64,000 nucleotides of DNA from positions 19,527,501-19,591,500 of the forward strand of contig NW_026622841.1 of the NCBI RefSeq assembly GCF_023065955.2. Direction: 5' to 3'. Source of the DNA: Ursus arctos. Its lineage: Eukaryota > Chordata > Mammalia > Carnivora > Ursidae. This document shows positions 10,123 through 22,100 of this stretch, in pieces. Under the pieces are notes generated by a model. The model worked only from the letters and a program-made list of their open reading frames with translations. It ran no database searches and had not been told where the DNA came from. The translations under genes were made by a program, and so were the position numbers. Each line of letters opens with the position of its first letter. The stretch's first letter is position 1.

Positions 10123-13100
10123 GTATGCAGGTGCTGGGAATCATATTAGCATGACATGATTTTTTGAAATGCAACCTAATATGGATTGTTGGGCTTTGTT
10201 TCTCCCTCCGTAGAACCCGTGAGGACACATATGGCAAAGGACAATCCCAATAGCTGACATTTCAACACGTTTAGTCACCTCTCTTGAGGACACGAACCTC
10301 TGTTCCCTCACATGGAGTAAAACTGAATAATGGGCCAGAAGGGTTCAGAACACCTATCAGCACTTAATTTGCCCCACGCTATTCACCACTGCACTTCTTA
10401 CCATTTTATATCATTTCTCGGTTGTTTCACGAGTGTTGATACTGTGTTCCCGAGTAGATGTTTACGTGTCTCGCTGAGTTTCCGTCTCTCCTTATCCCCT
10501 TCCTTTTCACAGTTCCGGGTTGCTCTCCCCAGTGACACATCTTGGCATGTTACTTCATTAAAAATGTGAAATCTTATGAGAATCCAGGGATAATGGCTGA
10601 CAAAAGTATATATTCTTAGGAACTGCTTCTTAGTGCAGATGGAAACATTTGGGCAGAGATAGTTGTTAACTTATTCGGATCGATTAATTCATCTTTGAGT
10701 GTCTTGCAATTCCATAGGTCACTAAGACATGGGGCTTATATTTCATGCATAAGTTTGTATGATCTCCTCTTAGTAATTATTCTGTAGTAATTACTAAATA
10801 GTAATTATTCCGTAGTAATTACTAGCTAGTAATTATTCTCTAGTAATTACTAGCTAGTAATTATTTTGTAGTGATTACTAAATAGTAATTGTTTTATAGT
10901 AATTACTAAATAGTAAATTAGTACTAAATTACTACATAGGAAAAATGGAATTAAATAGTACTAAATACTAATTACTAAACAGTAATTATTTTGTAGTATA
11001 ATATTCATTTAGGTTATATTTTAGGTTTGGCTGAGAAAGAATTATAAAGACGTAATGTTCATTTTCTGTAATCTAAACAATATTAGCCTAAATGCAAGGC
11101 AGGTTGGTGGTGGCAGTTATTTAAATCTGAGATCAGTATTTATGTATTACTTTCTAGATAGATCAGGGCTACTGTAGCTGGGATAAAGAAAAAAAGTATT
11201 TGACATTAAATGCCTTTGAAAAAAAATAAAATATTTTTTTCTTCTAGATCCGAACTACTCTGGAAAAGATCCGAAATCAAATTTTTAAAGATGAAGTAGG
11301 ACGTAACAGTACAAATCACAAACTAGAAACAAAGGTAATAAATTGATCAAAATGTACCACTTTATTCCTTCAGTAAATAAACATAAAACAGTGTAAACCT
11401 TATTTAAATAACTTTTTAAGATAATTATTAAATTATCCTTTGAAGCTTTGAATGATGAATGTTAAATATTTTGTCAGTATCTAAAGATGTTAATGGGCAT
11501 ATGTATGAAATATTTAACCACAGATGTTATTAGTAGGCTCAGATTGGAATGACTAGACCTTACTTGAATATTTTAAATGGGGCTTACTTATCTAAAGTAT
11601 ATGGGAAGACATCAGCCCAGCCAGGGTATATGGCAGCAACGTCTCCCAAAGACAGCTGGGGGTAAAACCTTTTAGGCTCACCAGGGTCACACCAATGGGC
11701 ACAGAGTTGAAGCCGTTAGGCTTTTAGGTCAACTGATCAGACAATTGATAAAACTTGAATTTCCCTCTCCCCTTTGACTGGCCTTATATTCTTAACTGCA
11801 AGCAATCTACACTTAGCCTGGTCTGGATTATACCAGGTTAGAGCTCATCTGAGCCAAGTGCCCCTCATCAGTGTCCATGTTGTCCACTATATACTATGGC
11901 CACAGAGAATGCAGAACATAGGATGTGAGGCATAAACTTTGTTCCCTTTATCATCCTCAGTCTCCCAAACTAAGACAACTAGCTCCAAATATTTTCTTAT
12001 ATTAAGTTCTCAGAAACTAGAAAAAAAAGCTTAATGTTTGTGAATGGTGAGAAAGATAAAAAATTCCATTTTGGTTATATTGAGTTGTTTATTGAAGACC
12101 TCTAAGTGGAGGTTCCTAATGGGTACTGCATGTCTGATTCTGGGGTTGAAGGTAGAGGTCTGGGCTCAAAGGTCCAGGCTACAGGGCAGAGATTTGGGGA
12201 ATAAGGATAGCATTTAAAGTTCTGAAATTGGATTAGATCACCAAACATGTGAGTATGGATAGAAATGACAGGGACACCTAGGTGGCTCAGTCAGTTGAGC
12301 ATCTCACTCTTGGTTTTGGCTCAGGTCATGATCTCATGGGTCCTAAGACTGAGCCCCTCCTCCGGCTCCACGCTCAGAGGGGAGTCAGCTTGAGGATTCT
12401 CTCCCTCTGCCCCTCCCCCCAAGCGTGGGAGTTCTCTTTCTCGCTCTCTCAAAAATAAATAAATAAATAAATCTTAAAAACCAAAAGAAACGACAGAAAA
12501 TTTGAGCATTGAGTTCTGAGATATCCAACACTTAGGAAGAAGAAGAATCACCATCGCAGGCTGGGGAAAGAAGCTAGCGAATTAGAAGGAAAACCAGGAG
12601 AGACTGGAGTCACTGAAGACAAGTGAAAAGGGGTTTCAGAAAGGGGGGAGGGGCTACTGTGTCAAATGGTGCCTATGGGCCAAGTAAATTGAGGAGTGAA
12701 CATTGACCACTGGCTGTACAATGGGGAGGTTGTTGGTGACCTTGGCAGGATTAGCTTCTTAGGAGTGGAGATGAATCGTGCTGCTAGTGTGTCTGCCTTG
12801 GTCATCTCAAACCTCAGATGGTCAGCGGACAGATAACCTCAAAGTACCTGCCCCTTCCCCACAATATCTGAACAATGTCCATGTAGGAATTTTGTCATCA
12901 TGATCTTGGGCTTTGCTACTCTCCAAGTGTGGGCTTCAGTCCCAGCAGCAGCAGCAGGATTGGGGAGCTCTTTGGAAATGAAGTATCCAGGAAAAAATAG
13001 CATGAAGCAGATACTGTTTGGAGGGCAGGTGACATTTACTGGAAAAAATTGTATAATCACTTCTTTTCTTTTTTTTAAAGGTTTTATTTATTTATTCATT

Positions 13101-16100
13101 CAACAGAGATAGAGACAGCCAGCGAGAGAGGGAACACAAGCAGGGGGAGTGGGAGAGGAAGAAGCAGGCTAATAGCGGAGGAGCCTGATGTGGGGCTCGA
13201 TCCCATAACGCCGGGATCACACCCTGAGCCGAAGGCAGACGCTTAACCGCTGTGCCACCCAGGCGCCCCTGTATAATCACTTCTAATTCTACTATCTAGA
13301 GATAACCATTATTAACATTTGCTATGTACATCCTTCCATTTTTTTCCTATGTATTATTTTGTATGTATGGCTCTTTCTCTTTCCATAAAATGGTGTTACT
13401 GTATATACTGTTTTGTATCCTGCATATTTCACGTAGAAGTTATGTTGTTCACATTTTCCCATGTCAATAAATATTCTTCTATGGCTTTAAAAAAAAAAAA
13501 AAGAAAGAAATGCAACATCTAGAGCCCCACTCCAGACCTCTTGAATCAGAATCTGCATTTTAACCAGATCTATCATCAAGTGACTCATTAAAGTTTAAGA
13601 TACTCTAATCCATGACCTGTGTAGCTATCTTCTGCTACCAGCAACCTGCCTTCTACAAGAGTCTTTCCATCAACTATTTAACAAATTAAAAAACAAAATA
13701 ATTTCTGTATACAGAGAGTGAGAGTATATAGTAGGGCCTGGAGTAGAATAAATAAAACCCTGATGGAATTATAGTGACTGTATTATTTATATGCACCATA
13801 TTCTTTTTTGTTTTTGTTTTTTATTTCTGTGAATAAAACCCATATTTTGTACTGAAAAGAATATTGGCTTTGTCAGACAAACTTGGATTCTAATTCAGGT
13901 TCTGGTAGTTATTTTAGGTATAACCTCAGGCTTATTAGTGAAACACTCTCATCCTCAATTTCCTCCTCTGTATAATGGGCATAGTGCCTTCTAGTGGTTT
14001 AAGTATTCAGACAAAGGGGCGTTTATAAAACATCTAAAATATTGCATGGCACATGATAAATGCTTACGAAATAAAAGTTATTATTTTAAAATTGTTTCAT
14101 TGTAGGGTATGTAGAATTTTGTAATTCGTTAGTCTGTCTTGAAATAATCTGGAGGAGCAGAAAGCACAGGATGGATCTCTCTCACTTACTGCCTAAACCT
14201 GGGCTCAGTACCTCACTTTTCATATCTGTAAAATTGATGTAGTTGAGTTAGATAATTTCAAATTTCCTTTCCACTTCAGCGTGTCCTTGATTCCGGATGA
14301 GGTTTATCTTACGCTCTAAGTGTATTTTCAGTGGGCTAGGGTTTACACTGTGTCACACTGGCAGTAACATTCAGTTCTGATATCTCTGGAAATTTAATAT
14401 GGGGTAATTACAGTGAAGCATCATTGAACATTGAATATCGTGTATTGTAACTATGAGGCCTGATTATATTAGTTTGTAATACAGTGTAACCAAAATGCAT
14501 TTCTGTCTGCAACTTAAATAAAAAAAGGAAAAAAATTGGCCTTGTAGATATATTCTTTATCTCCTTAAAAGGACTTAATGGTATATTTTAAACTATAGGA
14601 AATAGAAAAAGTATAAAAGATGTACCTCTACTTTTTTTTTTAACATAAGAATCTAATCAAATTTGAGCAAATCCAGGGACCAGCTGCTTCATCGAGAATT
14701 CCCCATTGATATTTGAAATTCAAAAGATGTATTTTATTTGTGCTGACCTGAATCTTATTTTGGTATATGTAATAGGGAGTGATAATTATTGTTGTCAAAG
14801 TTTGTAGAAGAAAGGAATAGTCAGGTTGATGATTTTCGTGTTTGTTCATTTCAGCACTGTCGAAACATTCAAAAGGGCTCTGATTCTGAAACGGACCCCT
14901 CCTGTTGCAGTCCGGACCTACTCATGGAAAGGATGAAAGGAAAAGAACAGCAACTCTTAGAAATGAACAAAGAAAATGAAGTATTGAAAATCAAGGTATG
15001 GCTATCAGGAGAAATTTCTTTTCTTTTTTTTTTTTTTAAAGATTTTATTTATCTATTTGTTGGGGGAGGGGCAGAGGGAAAGGGAGAGACAGCATCTCAA
15101 GCAGAGTTCGTGCTGAGCACGGAACCTGACATGTGGCTCAGTCTCATAACCCTGAGATCACGACCTGAGCTGAAACCAGGAGTTGGACGCTTAACCGACT
15201 GAGCCACCCAGGTGTCCCTATTAGGAGAAATTTCTAATTTTGTATTTTTGAGCCAATAAGATAGTTTCATGGATGTGTTAAAGCAGACAGGCATCCTTAT
15301 ACATTCACAGATCCACACGTATGCTCACCTGCATGAAGAAACACTTTTCCGTTTTATAAATTAAATCTCAGTGTTTTATTTTGGAGACTACTTTTACTAT
15401 TGAAAAGATTTTACGGAAGTTTCAGTTGTGCAAGACGAATCAGTTCTAGAGATCTGGTGTGTAGTGCCTGTAGTTACTACAGTGTCTTACACTTAAAAAT
15501 GTGTTAAGAGGGTCGGTGTCATGTTATGTGTTCTTGCTAAATAATTTTTAAAAGTCCTTCATGTTTAACGCATATTAATTAGAGCACTCAGGGGCACGTG
15601 GGTGGCTCAGTCAGTTGAGCATCTGCCTTCAGCTCAGGTCATGATCCCAGGGTCCTCAGCAAGGAGCCTGCTTCTCCCTCTGCCTGCCACTCCCCCTGCT
15701 TGTGCTCACGCACGCTCTCTCTCTCTCTGACAAATAAATAAATTAAATTAAATAAAAGTGGGATGCCTGGGTGGCTCAGTCAGTTGGGCCTCCGCCTTCA
15801 GCTCAGGTCATGATCCCAGGGTCCTGGGACCGAGTCCCACATCGCACTCCCTGCTCAGCGGAGAGTCTGCTTCTCTTTCTCCCTCTGCCTCTTCCCCCCC
15901 AGCTTGTGCGTTTTCTCTCTCTCTCTCAAATAAAAAAATAAAATCTTTAAAGAAAATAATTAGAGCACTCAAGGTCAAATGTCTCATTATTTTGTTTAAT
16001 CCGTTGTTGGCTGCTTTATTTATTTATTGGTTTATTATATATGCAGTCCTGCGATGACGATCTCCATAGGTAAATCTTTGTGGCCATTCTTGATTATTTC

Positions 16101-19100
16101 TTTGGGTTAAATCCCTTGAGAGATTCATGACAATGGCCCTTAATCCTCATATCTTGTCCCACTGCTGTTTTAGGAAAACGCATCTTCTAGTCCTGTTGTG
16201 GACATCAGTGATAAAAGGAAATAAATGTATAAGCTGATGAGGCACCGTGGAGCCCTTCGCAGGGTGCAGTTTATGAATGCAGGGCACTGATTTGGGAGCT
16301 TTGGATTGGCCCGGTCGGTGAAAATCCTTCTGCGTGACAGTTTCCCTAAATAGAGTGTTTCTCATTTTACGTTTTCCTCTTGCCAGATATAGTGTCTTTT
16401 CTCCCATCTACTGTCTAGGAGGTGGTGCAAATGGTACAGTTACAGCCTCTCTGTTCTCAGTCGCCTGTCAAACTGTTCTGCCTTTAACCCTTTCTGCTGT
16501 AAATGTCAAAACATGACCTCTTTTCGTAGCTGGAAGCCTCCAGACAGGCAGGAGCAGCGGCTCTGAGAAATGTGGCCCAGAGATTATTTGAAATCTACCA
16601 AACACAGTCTGAAGAAGTTAGAAAGAAGCATGAGGATGGTAAACACTTACTCGAGGTACTGAGCTAGCGGCTTGTCTGTCTGTTGGAGAACTGACACCCC
16701 AGCGTGTGTGTACGTGTGTTGGTTCACACCTCTCCTTTTAAGGTTAGATGTAAAATCAGCAATGGCTCATGACTTGGGCAAGCCTTGGACAGGGCAGGGT
16801 GCCCATCTTCTATGCTGATCTCTCCCCACCCCTGCTTAGCCTGGCACCCAGACATTGTCCAGCTGCTGCGTTGCCACTCTCGCTCAGAGCCCTGGGGAGC
16901 ACAGGTGGGAGGGGGCTGTGCCCCCCTGCCTAGAAATCAGGGCTGTCCTGGTGCCACCGGCCAGTGACTCCTCTTCTGGTTCTGCTTTTGGCTAACGAGA
17001 TGGCCTAGGCAGAGTCATTCTCCCTCTCTGGAGTTGGATTTCCTCGTCTCTACAATGAAAGAGTTGGGCTAGATCAATGGTTTCAAAATGGTTTTGACCC
17101 TAGAATACGTTCTTCAAATTAAAACAAACAAACAAATGTATGTGTACCTTTATATTCTAAAATACATATTTCTTATTTAATGTATAACTATATAAATTAA
17201 AATATTTTAAACACATAAATACATATATGTGTATATCTGTGTGTGTATATATATCATAGACATACACACGCAGACACACACAGATACACGCATACTTTTT
17301 TTGTTCGTTTTTAAATCTGAAGTATACATTTTAGGACCAATAAACCTTTATCTGGAGAATGTACTAGGACTGGAAAAGGAAAAAAATGTGTGTGTGTATG
17401 TATGTGTGTTCACCCGGACTCAAAACAGGGAACTCCCTGATGCTGGGGTGGGGTGCCTAGGCTTCTGCCAGCTCAGGCCTTGCAGAGGTCCCCAGGGGAG
17501 CACAGCGGGAAATGCATTGTGCGGGTGACACACCTTCATGCTTCCGGATGTGGTGGTGATGGTCGGAAACTCACATGCAGGCAGGGTGCAGATAAAGAAC
17601 CTTAGTGAATGACGTGAGCCAACTTGTGTGGACCTGAGTGCTCTACGTGGGTGAATGGACATGGCCTGTCAGGAAGGGAATGCACACATGTTCTGCAAAG
17701 GGGCCTCAGCCCCAGCCTTGAATTGCCTGGCAGGAATGCCCACCTGGGCTTTCCAAGGGAAGGAAGCTAGACACTTTCTTCTACTGGTAAAATCTCAAAT
17801 TTTATGAAATATAAATGCTGATGTGTGTGTGCATGTCGGGTAGACGTCAGTTGAGACACTCGCAAGTGTGGCCTGTGGGCTGCCAGATGAAGACTTTGCT
17901 TCTATGGTCTTTAGCACAACTCCTGCGATAGGCCTGGGAAATAACTCCCAACACCGTGGGGATCATTATTGTGCTTTTATGACACTTTCTGATTAAAAAT
18001 AAAATATTAAAAAAATGAAACTTTTTTACTTGAACATATAAGATTTTGTGTTCTAATTAAGTTTCGTTGAGAAAAAGTCAAAAATTTCTTCATCTTCAAT
18101 TAGCATCTCTCTTTCTTGTACCAGTAGGGCTAACATGTTTTAAGGTAACAAATGTAAACATTCTAGGGATAACACTAATATATTATTAATTCCACATTGC
18201 TTTAGCACTGTTGCAGCCCATCGGGTTTCTTTTGAAGGAAACACTAAATTCAAAAGAGTAATTTGAATCAAGTGTGAATTATTAAGTTTTTTTGGCTACT
18301 CAGAATTATAGAGGGAGAGCATGTCTGTATAATTTAATAAAAACAAGAGTTTGACAGTTGTTTTTCTGACAAAGGCTAACAAACTTGAAAAAGAACAGCA
18401 ATTGAAACAACATGTTGAAAATCTGAGTCAAGTTGCTGAAAAGCTTGAAGAAAAACATAATCAAATCACAGAGCTGGAGAACCTTGTACAGAGGATGGAA
18501 AAGGTGAGCCCCTGGGGACTTAAAGGGATTTCTTCCGGACAGTTAGGGCAAGAATGAAAGAAAATAACAAGAAAATAAATAAGATATAGATACACAAAAT
18601 TTAGATATTTATATAAATGTATTATTCACATGTGTATAAATACAATTTATAAATTTATATAATTATATATATTTACATAATAATATGTATATATTTTAGA
18701 GAGAGAGCATGCATGCTAAAGTGAGCAGGGGGAGGGGAGGAGCAGAGAGAGAGAGAGGGAGCATCTCAAGCAGACTCCCTGCTGAGCGTGGAGCCCAACA
18801 TGGGGCTCGATTTCACGACCCTGAGATCATGACTGAGCCAAAATCAAGAGTAGGATGCCCAACCAGCTGAACCACCCAGGTGCCCCTGAAATAAATAAGA
18901 TATTAATTGCAAGTAAGTCCTCTTTGTAACAACTAAGACTTTTGAAAGTACTCAATAATGTTAGTTCCTTCCCTTACACACTTAATATGATCTGTACAGT
19001 CGCTGATTGACCTTTCTACAAATATTGCAGTCATATCATCCCCTGTCACTTTCTCTCTCTAGTGTATATATGGCTTAGAAAGGCGAAGCAGACGAGGCTG

Positions 19101-22100
19101 TGAGTGGAAACAATGGGAACGATCACAAAGTCCACCTATTACTAGTAATTACACTGTGGATCCCTGTAATCATAACATTTCCACGTATTAGTCAGTGAAG
19201 TATCCATTCTTTGGGTGGGGCCACCCGAGTTCACTTCAGGATTGTGAATACCAATGGCCGCATTAGGACAGATATAATTCACATTCAGAAAAGACGTCTT
19301 CTAGGAGTTGGGACTTCCATAAGAGACCATTTAGGGAAGAGTTGGGAAGGAACAAAAATTCTTAAAAATTTTATGCAGTGTGCCTTTGAGTGGCTGATAC
19401 TCCAAATATATGAAAAAGGTGAGCCCATAAATGTAATGATGCATCTCTTAAAATTTAGAATACAGACAAACCAAGGAATACAGGGTTTTTACTGGCAAAA
19501 CAGACTAATAGAAAATTGGGCTTTCTGAAGCTGAATTTGGGGTAGATAAGAATACAGGCTTTGGGGGTGCCTGGATGCCTGGCTCACTCAGTAGAGCGTG
19601 TGACTCTTGATCTCAGGGTTGGAAGTTCGAGCCTCACATTGGGTATAGAGATTACTTAAAAATAAAATCTTCAAAAAAAAAAAAAAAAGAACAGAGGCTT
19701 TGGTGGCTGGTAAATACTGCCCAATAAGTTTTTATATTATTATAATAATCCCCTGATTTGCCCCTTCCCTTCTCAGCCTTATACTGTTGTATGTCTCCTT
19801 GAGTTGATGCCATTTTAGACATGTCACTTCAAAAGCAGCACATATCCATATTCAGGTTTCTTGCCAAAGGAAATTTGATTAACTTTTTACGTATTTCCCA
19901 ATGATTTAATTTATAACACTGAGCTTGGTTGAATTTTGTAGTGTCAATGAAGGTCCTATGAGGAAATCACAAAAATTAAATGAGCCCAAATTCAACTGAA
20001 TCTAGTAATAATAATAATATATAGCTACATCTGTATTGCGCAGTGGGTCACTGACTGTGTTACTGTCACCAGAATCGCTGGGCTAGAATGTCCTCAAGCG
20101 GCTGGTTTGCTGCAGTGTGACAGTTTATAGTTATGATATTTTGAACAAACTGTAACATTTGGATAAATACTTTGTAGCATTAGAGCATTTATCCTGTAAT
20201 AGTTGCGCAAACTCAGCACAAAGAATGTTTGCATTTAGGAAAGGAGGACAATTCCGGAATGCAAATGGGGTAGATTAACCAGCTTTCATTTAAATTTTGA
20301 CTTGTGATCACCTCCAATCCAAACCCAGTCACCCTGGGTCTGGTTTAGTAGCCAGCTGTGGAATATAATTTCTATTTCCTAGAAATCCTGTGAAATCTGT
20401 CCTGAATGTGAGTTATCTCGGAATTCTGGGTTGCAGTCACTTGACTGTTTGTTCAACAAATACTTGAGCACTTACCTCGTGCCAGTCAGAGCTAGAGGTT
20501 AGATATCTGTTCGTGAATGAACCAGATAGAGTCCCTTTGTGGAGATTTCAATGTAGGATATCTGGGTTCTGTGGAACTCAAGGAACTTCTCTTATCTCTC
20601 TTCAGTCATTCTCCTTGGTTCCCTAGGGAGGCAAATACCCATATTGAAGGTAGGGGAATGTACCCCAGAAAAAAGTTGACTGGCTTAGATACTGGCAGAC
20701 ATTTTTGAGAAGTGATAGGCTAGCGTTTATCTTTTTTGTTTTTGTTGGTTTTGGTTTTTTTGCATTTATCTTGATATTGAGCCATAATGGTGGGCTGTCT
20801 GTAGGTGATCTGTGACAAAGTAAGTGGACAGGATGCCCATGGTTCATGGCCATCAGGAACCTTCCAGAATATTCTAGCAGTTATTTCCTAGAGTGGAGCC
20901 TATTGGAATCTCAGGGAGGTGGAGGTAGAGGTAGGTGGGGATGGACGGAAGGGCACTGTGGAGGAGTTTTTAAAAAACATATTTAGTTTAAAGGATGTTA
21001 TATCTGTAAAACAAACAAGCAAATAAATAAAGCTGTAAGAAACAAAGCTTGGCAACATCTTGCTTTAAGGTAAAACCAAGAATACTTTTAAGGCTATGAT
21101 GAAGGGTTCCTCAGGTGGGGGGTATATATCAGAATGAGAAGAGGCGAAACTCTAGATTTTTGTGTTAGTAGGAGAAAGACATGAGTTCAGAAAGGAAATG
21201 AAAATTAAAAAAGAACACCCACACAGAGGTTGATAAATACTGCCCTGGTGTGGGTGGCCCCTAGAGTAGGATTCATTTTCTACTCACTTGAACAAGCCAC
21301 TGCTCCAGTAAGTAGCCATTAGTGGTATGAGGTCTGGTAATGAACACATTACTTAAAACCTTCACCATCTGTCCCACTTGAATCAGGAATGCAGTGAGAA
21401 TGAATTCCGTAAACACAGTGATAAGCCAGCAAAAACGCCCAATAAGAGCATTTTAATATGGCATATGTTCCTTTTGCTAGCAGTGCAATTCCGTTGCATC
21501 GTATTTGTTTTCCAGTGTCATCGATTTAGCTCTATTAGAATGTTAGAGCTCAAAGGTACTTTGAGACCACCCAGTTCCTCCTCACCATTTTATAAATGAG
21601 GACAGTGGGAACAAGGAACGATTCCACTGTCCTCCAGTTACCAGTTCAACATGCTTTCCATTATGCCCCGTTCTTCTCCGGTGTCAGATAAAAATGATCT
21701 ACTTGGTTCCTAAATCATTTAGATGTTAACATATGGCAATTATTTAAATTGGTGTCTACTCCACTTTGATCAGTAGGGCAAGGGAGTTCTTAAGCTCCCC
21801 AGAGGTACAGTTTGGGGAAGAGTGCATTGCCCACTGGGTGGTGCTGTGAACTCCTTTCCTTTTCCAGAAGACACTGTCCCTGAGAAAAAGTGCTAGCCAG
21901 TACAATGTGATTTTCCGGTGTGATTTTCCGTGTTGTCAGAGAGGAAGCATCAAGAGCCCAGGCTCCATGCTGAAACGTTGGCCAGGGCAGAATGTTTACT
22001 TGTCCAGTTGTCCGGTTTGCTTGAACCCTGGTTATGAAGATCCATTAATGGAGAGTAAGTCCATGAGGAGGAATGTTAAACACCATTTTCCTCCCTACAA

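Larger units (their letters stand above)
11335..14854 (+). other. CCDC68: CCDC68 intron 2
   Basis: A 3.5-kb intron. It holds two Can-SINEs (12271-12485 and 13065-13269), an old L1-like stretch around 13000-13500 and two MIR remnants (about 13885-14080 and 14155-14290). Nothing recognisable was seen in 11335-12260, 12500-12990 or 14300-14840 beyond AT-rich sequence. Confidence 0.8.
14996..16529 (+). other. CCDC68: CCDC68 intron 3
   Basis: A 1.5-kb intron that holds three Can-SINEs: one reversed at 15020-15217, only about 25 bp after the donor, and a tandem pair at 15591-15957. The stretches 15236-15576 and 15972-16525 contain nothing I can assign. Confidence 0.8.

Noticed and set aside
10771..10910. 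CRISPR-like regular repeats
   Set aside because: Units are contiguous with no unique spacers, and the genome is mammalian. It is a minisatellite.
14789..15202. Open frame of 137 codons on +
   Set aside because: It contains CCDC68 exon 3 but its ends read into intron and a reversed SINE. Only 14855-14995 is coding.
19565..19686. tRNA gene
   Set aside because: The A/B-box-like motifs belong to the tRNA-derived SINE head. There is no complete cloverleaf and it is flanked by target duplications.
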